This document shows, piece by piece, positions 36,276 through 43,029 of a stretch of 64,000 nucleotides of DNA. A program made the translations under genes and the position numbers. The number at the start of each line of letters is the position of its first letter. Positions within the stretch are counted from its first letter, which is position 1. The notes beneath the pieces were generated by a model, which saw only the letters and a list, made by a program, of their open reading frames with translations, was not told the DNA's origin and did not search any database. The stretch comes from Acetobacter ascendens (GTDB taxonomy: Bacteria; Pseudomonadota; Alphaproteobacteria; Acetobacterales; Acetobacteraceae). The stretch spans positions 2,259,001 to 2,323,000 of the forward strand of contig NZ_CP015164.1 of NCBI RefSeq assembly GCF_001766235.1. Direction: 5' to 3'.

Positions 36276-36644
36276 ATGGCACTTGTTTCGGTTCGGATTA
36301 ACGGCCACAGCTATACGGTAGGGTGCGATAACGGGCAGGAACGCCACGTTCAGGCCATGGCCCAACAGGTAGAACGCCGCGTGCAGCGTGTGCGCGACAT
36401 GGGCTTTAGCGGAGATGCCCGGGTGCTGGTGCTGGCCGCCCTTTTAATGGCGGATGAGATACAGGATCTATCTGGCAGCCGCGTTCCAGATGCCACCATT
36501 CAAGCTGCAAAAGATGCCGAACGCCTGCGGGCAGAGCAGGCTCTTACAGCCAGCCGTTTGGCAGATTTGGCCGAACGTGCAGAATCTCTTGCAGCGGAGC
36601 TTGAGCGCGCCTACATAGATGAGGCGGGGCTGCCCAACGCGTGA
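36276..36644 (+). CDS. zapA: Cell division protein ZapA
   Basis: ZapA bundles FtsZ filaments at the division site. The 122 residues begin with the typical beta segment SVRINGHSYTVGCDNGQERHV, then QQVERRVQRV and the VLVLAALLMADEIQDL helix, and finish in a coiled coil (SRLADLAERAESLAAELERAY). The gene sits six bases behind the small helical protein gene. The sequence immediately after its stop is 6S RNA, then fau, the classical zapA-ssrS-fau arrangement. Confidence 0.93.
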   Translation: MALVSVRINGHSYTVGCDNGQERHVQAMAQQVERRVQRVRDMGFSGDARVLVLAALLMADEIQDLSGSRVPDATIQAAKDAERLRAEQALTASRLADLAERAESLAAELERAYIDEAGLPNA

Positions 36645-36647
36645 GGC

Positions 36648-36765
36648 AAGTCATCCCCTGGGCCGATAAGCACTTCCTAGGGAGCTGGCTCTGTTGTGGC
36701 CCTGGTCACATTACCCGGCGCCCACCTGCACTCGCAGGTCCTGGAGGTTGAAAGACCCACGGTTC
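36648..36765 (+). ncRNA. ssrS: 6S RNA
   Basis: The segment between zapA and the 5-formyl-THF cyclo-ligase is where 6S RNA lies in many proteobacteria. It reads as a structured GC-rich RNA rather than coding sequence: CATCCCCTGGGCCGATAAGC near the 5' side, GGAGCTGGCTCTGTTGTGGC in the middle, a small ACCTGC-actc-GCAGGT hairpin (36723-36738), then GGAGGTTGAAAGACC at the 3' side. 6S RNA mimics an open promoter and sequesters housekeeping RNA polymerase in stationary phase. The exact ends are uncertain by about 10 bases, and the 3' end may run into fau. Confidence 0.8.
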
Positions 36766-37353
36766 ATGGTGGCTCCGCACATTTCTTCCCCACAAGGTGA
36801 TCCGTCTGCTGTTGCCGCGCGCAAAAAAGAATTGCGCCAGCACTGCATGGCTACGCTAAAGGCGCGTGATGAGGCGCTGGACAGCGGTATCCTCACCCAT
36901 TTGCATACACTTCTGCGCCCCCTGTTGCCTGCTGTTGTTGCTGGCGTGTGGCCATTGCCGCATGAAGTAAATTTATGCCCGCTATGCCACGCATTGGTGG
37001 ATGCAGGCGCGACCATTGTGCTGCCTGAAACACCGCCACGCGGGGAACCCCTTATTTTTCGGCGCTGGACGCCTCACGCCCCCATGATGCAAGGCCGTTT
37101 TGGCACAGAATTTCCCGATGGCCCAATTGTGCAACCTGCTATCATATTGGTGCCTTTGCTGGGGTTTGACCGCACAGGCAACCGGCTGGGATATGGCGGC
37201 GGATATTATGATCGCACTCTGGCTGCCCTGCCCAATGCATGCAGTGTTGGATATGCGCCATCTTGCCAAGAATTAGACAGTCTTCCTGCTGGCCCGTATG
37301 ACAAGCCACTTTCCTGTATTGTGACTGAAAAGGAGATCCTTCGTTTTGACTAA
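36766..37353 (+). CDS. fau: 5-formyltetrahydrofolate cyclo-ligase
   Basis: This enzyme converts 5-formyl-THF to methenyl-THF with ATP. From the ATG at 36766 it is 195 residues. It shows AARKKELRQHC at the start, GVWPLPHEVNLCPLCHALVD, ETPPRGEPLIFRRW, and the family signature LGFDRTGNRLGYGGGYYDRTL near the C-terminus. The open frame extends upstream to 36694, but that part translates 6S RNA sequence and is not protein. Cotranscription with 6S RNA is typical for this pair. The YmdB-like gene begins 25 bases downstream. Confidence 0.94.
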   Translation: MVAPHISSPQGDPSAVAARKKELRQHCMATLKARDEALDSGILTHLHTLLRPLLPAVVAGVWPLPHEVNLCPLCHALVDAGATIVLPETPPRGEPLIFRRWTPHAPMMQGRFGTEFPDGPIVQPAIILVPLLGFDRTGNRLGYGGGYYDRTLAALPNACSVGYAPSCQELDSLPAGPYDKPLSCIVTEKEILRFD

Positions 37354-37377
37354 CTGCAAACACAGGAAACCTTTGGC

Positions 37378-38193
37378 GTGAGACTCCTTTTTCTGGGTGA
37401 CATTGTAGGCCGTACGGGCCGCGAAGCTGTTTTAAGCCGTCTGCCCGCCCTGCGTGAAAAATTGGCGCTGGATCTGGTTGTGGTAAATGCTGAAAATGCC
37501 AGCCACGGCTTTGGCCTTTCCCCCGCTATTGCCACATCCCTACTGCAAGGCGGCGTAGATGTGCTCACCCTAGGCAACCATGCGTGGGACAGACGTGATC
37601 TGATCGGGCATATTACTTCCGAACCCCGCATTGTGCGCCCACTCAACTACCCTCCCGGCACGCCCGGCCAAGGGAGTGTGGTGGTAGAACTGGCAGATGG
37701 CCGCAAAGCTCTGGTGGTCAACGTCATGGGCCGTTTGTTTATGGACCCGCTGGATGACCCCTTCCGGTGCATGAATGAACTGCTGAACAAGCACCGCCTT
37801 GGCACCACCATACAAGCTGCCATTGTGGATGTGCATGCAGAAGCCACGAGTGAGAAGTGGGCTATGGGCCACATGCTGGATGGCCGCGTTTCTTTGGTAG
37901 TGGGCACTCATACACATACCCCCACAGCAGACCATCGGATTCTGGCAGCAGGCACTGCGTTCCAGACAGATGCAGGCATGTGTGGAGATTACGACAGCGT
38001 TATTGGCATGACGAAGGAACCGGCCGTTACCCGCTTTGTGCGCAAAATGCCGGGCGAACGCCTGCAACCTGCTGAAGGCGAAGCCACAATATGCGGGATT
38101 ATGGTGGAAACAGAAGATGCCACCGGCCTTGCCCGCCGTGTGGCTCCTCTACGCCAAGGCGGCTTGTTGGCCCAGACGCTGCCTGATTTTTAA
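37378..38193 (+). CDS. YmdB-family metallophosphoesterase (TIGR00282)
   Basis: This 271-residue phosphoesterase matches the YmdB/TIGR00282 family, whose studied members hydrolyse 2',3'- or 3',5'-cyclic nucleotides. Metal-binding motifs are in order: FLGDIVGRTGRE, VVNAENASHGFGL, LTLGNHAWDRRDL, VVGTHTHTPTADHRIL and GTAFQTDAGMCGDYDSVIGM. The start is GTG, with AGGAAA nine bases upstream; no ATG in range fits the motif spacing. It follows fau closely on the same strand, and it is convergent with the interrupted Nudix gene. Confidence 0.92.
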   Translation: MRLLFLGDIVGRTGREAVLSRLPALREKLALDLVVVNAENASHGFGLSPAIATSLLQGGVDVLTLGNHAWDRRDLIGHITSEPRIVRPLNYPPGTPGQGSVVVELADGRKALVVNVMGRLFMDPLDDPFRCMNELLNKHRLGTTIQAAIVDVHAEATSEKWAMGHMLDGRVSLVVGTHTHTPTADHRILAAGTAFQTDAGMCGDYDSVIGMTKEPAVTRFVRKMPGERLQPAEGEATICGIMVETEDATGLARRVAPLRQGGLLAQTLPDF

Positions 38194-38223
38194 ATCAGGC
38201 TTCGCATTTGTGGCGCTGTTTTA

Positions 38224-38249
38224 GGCTGCCTAATCTTTCAAGGCAGCCA
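38224..38249 (-). terminator. Hairpin at the end of the Nudix gene
   Basis: GGCTGCCT/AGGCAGCC pair across a 9-base loop and span the TAG stop of the Nudix reading frame. They probably end the pyrD-HAD-nudix transcript; no U-run follows. Confidence 0.45.
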
Positions 38250-38530
38250 CAGCTTGCTGTGTTGCAATGGTAAGTGGCTGGGGTAGCGCATCCAGTGCAA
38301 ACCATTCCAGCCCATCATGTTTATGTGGCTCGCAAATATGGGGCTGTCCGGTGTAGTGCTGCACCCTGTAAACTGGAGCAACCCAGTGCGCGCCAGCTAC
38401 CGGATCAATCTGATCCACCACGCAAAGCAGCGCCCCTAATTGCACGGTTAAGCCGGTTTCTTCCTGCACTTCACGGATAACGGCTGCGGGTACGGTTTCA
38501 AACGGATCAACCTTACCACCCGGCAACCCC
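38230..38530 (-). pseudogene. Nudix hydrolase, 3' part (interrupted by IS1111-type element)
   Basis: This fragment carries the C-terminal 100 codons of a Nudix hydrolase. The Nudix box is complete: GGKVDPFETV then AAVIREVQEETGL, agreeing with Gx5Ex7REUxEExGU. HWVAPVYRV and HDGLEWFALDAL follow. Upstream the frame enters the insertion sequence at 38531 and reaches a TAG at once. The missing beginning is at 39928-40037. Joining the two pieces gives exactly 137 in-frame codons including the stop, with a natural GFWGLPGGK sequence across the junction. An internal start could still give a short protein from this half, but it would lack the first beta strands. Confidence 0.92.
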
Positions 38531-38577
38531 TATGTGGACGGCTCCCCCTTGCAAGGGGCTAGGCAAGAAAATGATCG

Positions 38578-38708
38578 GATCTTTGCTTCCATATGTCCGG
38601 CCTGTTGATGCGGCCATAGGGTCGCTGGCCAAGATGGCTTCCGCAGCGTGAGCCCCAAACACAGAAGCGGTCTTTGATGACCACTGGTTGCCACGGGTTT
38701 TCTCACGC
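38578..38708 (-). ncRNA. Candidate bridge/seeker RNA of the IS1111-type element
   Basis: Read in the transposase direction, two stem-loops follow one another. The target loop (38708-38646) has a basal stem GCGTGAG/CTCACGC plus CCC/GGG, then GGCAACC, an apical GGTC-atcaaa-GACC hairpin, and GCTTCTG. GGCAACC is antisense to bases 3-9 right of the insertion junction in the Nudix gene. GCTTCTG equals the last seven bases left of it. The donor loop (about 38635-38579) has stem ATCTT/AAGAT, then ACCCTAT, GGCC-gcatcaaca-GGCC, and GGACATA. ACCCTAT pairs with bases 3-9 of the element's transposase-proximal end (one G-U), and ACATA equals the last five bases of the other end. The full transcript limits are unknown. 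Confidence 0.8.
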
Positions 38709-38808
38709 CATGGATCGATCGATCACACCATCTGCTCTATTACTTGCAAGCCACGACCTCAGCTCGGCACGAGAGCGTCAAATGTCAGCGCATCGTGCCA
38801 GGCTAAGC

Positions 38809-39849
38809 TCAAACAGCAGCTGCGCCGGGTTGCTGCAGAAGGCGCTTATAGTGTTCGCCGCTGACCATCAGTTTCCAGGCAATCCGCGCAATCTTATTGG
38901 CAAGGGCCACCGCTGCGAGTTTCGGTTTTTTGCGCTCCAGCAATTCACGTAACCAAGATGAGGCATTCTTCCCATTGGTCCGCCGGGCATGCGACACGAC
39001 TGCGGTCGCGCCAACCACCAGCGTGCTTCGCAAGACCTCATCGCCAGCGCGTGTGATTCTGCCAAGCCTTGTTTTTCCACCGGTTGAGTGATCCCTGGGC
39101 GTCAATCCGATCCAGGCCGCAAAGGCTCGACCCGATTTGAACAGATGCGGATCAGGCGTTTTCATCATCAGCAGCGCTGCGCCGATCGGGCCAACGCCCG
39201 GAATTTTCGCAAGACGCTGACTGCATTCGTTGGCGCGGTGCCATGCCATCACCTTGCCCTCAAGCTGTTCGATTTCACCTTGCAATTCAGCATATTCCTT
39301 TGCGTGAAGGGCAAACAACTCGCGCGTCAATGTGGGCAGGCTTTCGTCCGCAGCGATCCGATCAAGGAGTGCCTCAATCCGGCACATGCCTTTGGGCGCC
39401 GTGATCCCAAACTCGGCAGCATATCCCCGGATCGTATTGGCGAGCTGTGTGCGGTTCCGGATAAGTCGTGCCCGCATTCCAATCAGCATCAACGCTGCCT
39501 GCTCTTCCTCGCTCTTGAGCGGGACGAACCGCATTGTAGGCCGACTCATCGCTTCACAGAGGGCTTCCGCGTCGGCGGCATCGTTTTTCCCGCGCTTGAC
39601 ATAAGGCTTCACGAGCTGCGGCGCGATCAGCTTCACTGTGTGTCCCAGACACGAGAGCACCCGCCCCCAGTAATGGGAGGCGCCACAGGCCTCAATCGCG
39701 ATTTCAATCGGGGGCAGTTTCTCAAAAAACTTTACCATCTCCCGGCGGGATAGCTTCCTGCGCAAAACAGGCTGCTCCTTCGCGTTTACACCGTGCAATT
39801 GGAAAACACTTTTTGACGTGTCCATGCCAATACGGATAATTTGTTCCAT
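38809..39849 (-). CDS. IS110/IS1111-family transposase (DEDD recombinase)
   Basis: The transposase is 346 residues from the ATG at 39849; 12 further upstream codons are open but lie outside the conserved domain. The N-terminal RuvC-like DEDD domain shows IRIGMDTSKSVFQLHG (D), IAIEACGASHYWGRVL (E) and KNDAADAEALCEA (D..D). The C-terminal Tnp_IS110 domain has LAKIPGVGPIGAALLMM, GRAFAAWIGLTPRDHSTGGK with the candidate catalytic serine, and GAGDEVLR-like residues after RIT. The frame is intact, so the element may be active. It lies on the same strand as the gene it interrupts. Confidence 0.95.
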   Translation of the reverse strand: MEQIIRIGMDTSKSVFQLHGVNAKEQPVLRRKLSRREMVKFFEKLPPIEIAIEACGASHYWGRVLSCLGHTVKLIAPQLVKPYVKRGKNDAADAEALCEAMSRPTMRFVPLKSEEEQAALMLIGMRARLIRNRTQLANTIRGYAAEFGITAPKGMCRIEALLDRIAADESLPTLTRELFALHAKEYAELQGEIEQLEGKVMAWHRANECSQRLAKIPGVGPIGAALLMMKTPDPHLFKSGRAFAAWIGLTPRDHSTGGKTRLGRITRAGDEVLRSTLVVGATAVVSHARRTNGKNASSWLRELLERKKPKLAAVALANKIARIAWKLMVSGEHYKRLLQQPGAAAV

Positions 39850-39927
39850 GGGTGGCCTCCTCTGTGAATTCTGCAACGACTTCACCTTGGCACATCGCGA
39901 TGCCGTTGGGAGCCGTCCACCCCATCA

Positions 39928-40037
39928 CAGAAGCCTGCCTCTGGCTGCTTGAGGCGACGTAGCAGTAGAATCTGGCCAGCATCATTCAAAATAGCTGCGC
40001 CACATCCTACTGCTGGTAGCGTTGGGTGGGCGCTCAC
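39928..40037 (-). pseudogene. Nudix hydrolase, 5' part (interrupted by IS1111-type element)
   Basis: This is the first 36 codons plus two bases of the Nudix gene. Translation from the GTG at 40037 gives VSAHPTLPAVGCGAAILNDA then GQILLLRRLKQPEAGF, a typical Nudix amino-terminus (first strands and the RR-containing loop), before the insertion sequence begins. The GTG overlaps the HAD stop codon as GTGA, which implies translational coupling. No other start is available without leaving the frame. With 38230-38530 it rebuilds a 136-residue protein. Confidence 0.9.
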
Positions 40038-40912
40038 CACACCAATCTTTTAATAGCGGCAACCGGAGCCAAACCTACGGCCTTGGCTTCTTCTTTTGCC
40101 AACTGGATGTCATCCCCGATCATTTCCTGATGGATGCCGCCCAGAATCCATAGCCCTGCCACATCTACAGCAGTTGCACCGCGCATATCGGTAGCCAATG
40201 CATCGCCAATAGCCAAAATACGCTGGCGGGGCACATTCAGCATCTCAAAAACAGGCTCGTACACACGGGGGTATGGCTTGCCAATCCAGCTCACCTTGCC
40301 GCCCTGTTCTGCATAAAAGGCCGCAAGCGCACCGGCGCAAATCTGCCGTTTGCCACCTTTTACCACCACCATATCCGGGTTGGCGCATACCATTGGCAGG
40401 CCACGCTCCAAACAAGCACGTAGTTCTGGCAGATATGGATCTAATGACCCCACGCCACGCTCGGCATCTGGCCCGGTGTTCATAATAAAATCGGCATCAG
40501 CAGGCTGCGCTACACGCTGCACGTCCAGCCCATCATACAAGCCAAGATCATGCGTGCCGCCAATATGCAGCACTTTGGACCCCAGATTGGCAAACCATGG
40601 ATCTGTCCGGGCTTTTAACAAACGGCGGGTTTCTTCACCGCTTGTCATCACCCCATCATGCAATTCACGCGAAATGCCAAAAACTTCAAGCTGCGCACAC
40701 ACCACATCTGCCGGACGCGGCGCATTGGAAAGCATGACAATTTTTTTGCCTGATGCACGCAGGGCCTGCAAACATTCCACAGCCCCGGGGTATGGCTGCA
40801 CACCATCATGCACCGTACCCCATAGATCTATGATGTAGCCATCGTACTGATCTGCCAGCGCGGCAAGGCCTGTAATCTGCTGCATATCTTCTACAGTTTG
40901 CTGCGCTGTCAT
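40034..40912 (-). CDS. HAD-superfamily hydrolase, TIGR01459 type
   Basis: This 292-residue HAD hydrolase belongs to the class IIA (NagD-like) group. Motif I is YIIDLWGTVHDGVQPYPG; the second residue of the catalytic pair, Asp in most HADs, is Trp here (DLWGT), as is usual in TIGR01459. Motif II is IVMLSNAPRP, the cap region has LPMVCANPDMVV, and motifs III/IV are WIGKPYPRVY and ILAIGDALATDMRGA. The natural substrate is unknown. It is coupled to pyrD upstream (ATGA overlap) and to the nudix gene downstream (GTGA overlap). Confidence 0.9.
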   Translation of the reverse strand: MTAQQTVEDMQQITGLAALADQYDGYIIDLWGTVHDGVQPYPGAVECLQALRASGKKIVMLSNAPRPADVVCAQLEVFGISRELHDGVMTSGEETRRLLKARTDPWFANLGSKVLHIGGTHDLGLYDGLDVQRVAQPADADFIMNTGPDAERGVGSLDPYLPELRACLERGLPMVCANPDMVVVKGGKRQICAGALAAFYAEQGGKVSWIGKPYPRVYEPVFEMLNVPRQRILAIGDALATDMRGATAVDVAGLWILGGIHQEMIGDDIQLAKEEAKAVGLAPVAAIKRLVW

Positions 40913-41982
40913 AGATCTTTGCCCCGAATATCATCCAACGTTTCAATACCCTGTGCGCGCATGATGTGCTGCATTTCACGTTTTAGCCGCCCAACCAATG
41001 CGGGGCCTTCATAGGCAAACGCTGTGTAAACCTGCACCAGATCAGCCCCAAGGCGGATTCGGGTAAGAATGTCTTCCCCACTTTCAATGCCACCACAAGC
41101 CACCAATGCCAGACGGCCAGCCGCAGCCTGCGCAACCAGACGCAGCATTTCCGTAGCGCGTGGTTTCAGCGGACGGCCAGAAAGCCCTCCGGCTTCTGTG
41201 CGATACGGGCTTTGCAGGGAATCGGGGCGTGCCAGCGTGGTATTGGTGACAATCAGCCCCTGTGCACCACCGGCTACGGCAGCTTCTACAATCGGGCCAA
41301 CGGCATCATCTTCCAGATCTGGCGCCAGCTTAATCAGCAACGGTGGCCGTTCTGTATGACGAGCCGAAATAGCATCCAAAATCCCTCGCAGGCGGGCCGC
41401 ATCCTGCAAACCACGCAGGCCCGGCGTGTTAGGGGAAGAGACATTCAGCACAATGTAATTAACGTACGGCTTAACGCGGGCCACCAGTTCTGGATAATCG
41501 CGCTCCGGGTCTGCGCCGTTTTTGTTAATGCCGATATTGGCACCTACTGGTACCCCGGCCCCACCACCCCGGCCGGATGGCAACGGGCGGGACAGACGCG
41601 CCAGACGCACCGCAAACTTGTCGATACCCTGGTTATTAAAGCCCATACGGTTAATAACCGCCCGATCTTCCGTAAGGCGGAAAAGGCGGGGCTTGGGGTT
41701 ACCAGCCTGCGGGCGTGGTGTAACGGTTCCGGCTTCTACAAACCCGAATCCCAATTGCGCCAAGGGGCGCAGAACACGGGCGTTCTTATCAAACCCGGCG
41801 GCAATGCCGATAGGGTTGGAAAACCGCATACCGAGCGCGCGCGTGGCAAGGGCAGGATCATCCTTGGGCCGTTTTATGGGCACAGATACGCCCAGTGTCA
41901 GGGCATCCAAAGCCAGTTCATGGGCCTGTTCCGGATCTAACCGGCGCAGGAATGGGAGAGAGTGTGAGGCAAGCACAGACAT
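40909..41982 (-). CDS. pyrD: Dihydroorotate dehydrogenase (quinone), class 2
   Basis: PyrD oxidises dihydroorotate to orotate in pyrimidine synthesis, passing electrons to membrane quinone. The 357 residues include the N-terminal membrane-associated helical region (PFLRRLDPEQAHELALDAL) that marks class 2. The FMN-binding barrel shows NPIGIAAGFDKNA, GTVTPRPQAGNPKPRLFRL, NRMGFNNQG, GANIGINK, VLNVSSPNTPGLR with the catalytic serine, and LVACGGIESGEDI. It is the first gene of the coupled pyrD-HAD-nudix operon. House-cleaning enzymes after pyrD could deal with damaged nucleotides or pathway by-products, but that is inference. Confidence 0.97.
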   Translation of the reverse strand: MSVLASHSLPFLRRLDPEQAHELALDALTLGVSVPIKRPKDDPALATRALGMRFSNPIGIAAGFDKNARVLRPLAQLGFGFVEAGTVTPRPQAGNPKPRLFRLTEDRAVINRMGFNNQGIDKFAVRLARLSRPLPSGRGGGAGVPVGANIGINKNGADPERDYPELVARVKPYVNYIVLNVSSPNTPGLRGLQDAARLRGILDAISARHTERPPLLIKLAPDLEDDAVGPIVEAAVAGGAQGLIVTNTTLARPDSLQSPYRTEAGGLSGRPLKPRATEMLRLVAQAAAGRLALVACGGIESGEDILTRIRLGADLVQVYTAFAYEGPALVGRLKREMQHIMRAQGIETLDDIRGKDL

Positions 41983-42079
41983 GCCTTGTGTACTGCCTCA
42001 AGCCCAGCCTCAAGAAAAGCAGAAAAAACAGTGCCGCCACACAAGCGTGAGAAAAGTTGATGCATTTTTATCTTGATAA

Positions 42080-42094
42080 TGAGAATTATTCTCA
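42080..42094 (+). promoter_or_regulatory. Fur box upstream of the 42160 gene
   Basis: TGAGAATTATTCTCA is a 7-1-7 palindrome, flanked as GATAATGAGAATTATTCTCATC. This closely fits the classical Fur operator. It lies 65 bases before the ATG at 42160 and about 100 bases upstream of divergent pyrD, so iron control of either gene is possible. Distance and orientation favour the rightward gene. Confidence 0.8.
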
Positions 42095-42159
42095 TCTAAA
42101 TAGAGTTATCGCACACATGCCACACAAAGGATGAAGGCATCTGCCTTCAGGAATGCGCC

Positions 42160-42777
42160 ATGACACGTTCACCTGTTTACCTGACGGATCTTGCCTGCAG
42201 CGAACGGCTGACACTTTGGACCATTCGTCGCCTTGCAGGAATACAAACAACCCCGCGTACGCCCACAACTGGGCCATCAGGCGGCTTGTTTTTGCCCTGC
42301 TTCAGGCAGGAATTTCTGGCTGTTGCACAAACCTTTCATGATGCCCTAACAGATATGGCCGCGCTGGAAATGCCTGCGCTGGACATTCGGGTCGGCTGCG
42401 CTCTTTCTGTTACCACCACAGAATACAGCCTTCTACTGGCCACAGAAGCCGCACAGAACGAACGCAATGCAGATATGGAAGCCTTACTTAAGCCGCTGGT
42501 GCCGTTTGCTGGCCTACGCGCACGCCTCGCTTCCGCCATTACAACGCTAGGGGCCTGTCTTGCTGGAGCGGGATATTGGCTCTCTCACAGTTCCAGCCGT
42601 GTTGTGCCCACCAAGGCCTCGGAACGTACATCTGCTTATGGGGCCTATCCGGCCACGGCAGCACTTTCCCTTGCGCGCTGGCATGATCTGGACATGCAAC
42701 CTAAGCAACTTGTGGCGCATTGGCAGGAGCGTGCCACCTCAAAATACCAGCATTCACAAGGGTTTCCGGTATCTTGA
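42160..42777 (+). CDS. Hypothetical protein behind a Fur box
   Basis: I do not recognise this 205-residue protein. AGGA stands nine bases before the ATG. It has no signal peptide. It has a mainly helical N-terminal half (RQEFLAVAQTFHDALTDMAA, TTTEYSLLLATEAAQNER), one probable transmembrane or buried helix at about 128-147 (LASAITTLGACLAGAGYW), and a C-terminal segment ending in a helix (LVAHWQERATSKYQHS). The Fur operator just upstream suggests expression under iron limitation. A hairpin at 42800 follows. No iron-binding or transport motif is visible. Confidence 0.65.
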   Translation: MTRSPVYLTDLACSERLTLWTIRRLAGIQTTPRTPTTGPSGGLFLPCFRQEFLAVAQTFHDALTDMAALEMPALDIRVGCALSVTTTEYSLLLATEAAQNERNADMEALLKPLVPFAGLRARLASAITTLGACLAGAGYWLSHSSSRVVPTKASERTSAYGAYPATAALSLARWHDLDMQPKQLVAHWQERATSKYQHSQGFPVS

Positions 42778-42799
42778 GCAACATCAATAATTTTTCTAC

Positions 42800-42837
42800 G
42801 GGAAAACGTGACTTCAAATATCAAAAAGCGTTTTCCC
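42800..42837 (+). terminator. Hairpin downstream of the Fur-box gene
   Basis: GGGAAAACG/CGTTTTCCC (9 bp) encloses a 20-base loop and is followed by CCTTTAAC. It is a plausible, weak terminator. The remaining 190 bases up to dinB show no clear element. Confidence 0.45.
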
Positions 42838-43029
42838 CTTTAACTTAGGATAGAGACCCTCTGCTTTTGCTCAAAATACTCAGCACAACATTTCCCTCTA
42901 GAACCAACTTCAGGGCACAATAAAAGGTACCTGATTTTCTGATTTACAACCTCGGCAAGCAGAATTTTCAGCCGGATATGTTTTCTGTTTGTTCCCTTTT
43001 ATAGTGCTCTCTGCTACCATACGCTGGTG

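Larger units (their letters stand above)
38531..39927 (-). mobile_element. IS110-family element, IS1111 type, 1397 bp
   Basis: The boundaries are set by excision: removing these 1397 bases rejoins an intact Nudix gene with no duplicated target bases. The ends carry 13-bp subterminal inverted repeats, GTGGACGGCTCCC at 38534-38546 and its complement at 39908-39920, lying 3 and 7 bases inside the termini. That asymmetry is known for the IS1111 subgroup. The element holds one DEDD-type transposase on the minus strand with 78 non-coding bases before it and 278 after it. The long non-coding end downstream of the transposase is where IS1111 elements encode their guide RNA. Confidence 0.93.

Noticed and set aside
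36694..36765. N-terminal extension of the cyclo-ligase (24 codons)
   Set aside because: The translation covers 6S RNA sequence; the family similarity starts at the ATG at 36766.
38230..38526. Short independent Nudix gene starting at the Met near 38526
   Set aside because: The Met is inside the Nudix loop; the real N-terminus lies beyond the IS, so it is annotated as a pseudogene fragment.
39722..39985. 87-codon open frame across the IS right end
   Set aside because: It joins Nudix, IS terminus and antisense transposase frames and is an artefact of the insertion.
41212..41940. 242-codon open frame antisense to pyrD
   Set aside because: It is a mirror of the conserved pyrD frame without protein character.
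42960..43029. LexA box in front of dinB
   Set aside because: GTTC occurs, but the second half-site at the 7-base spacing is missing.
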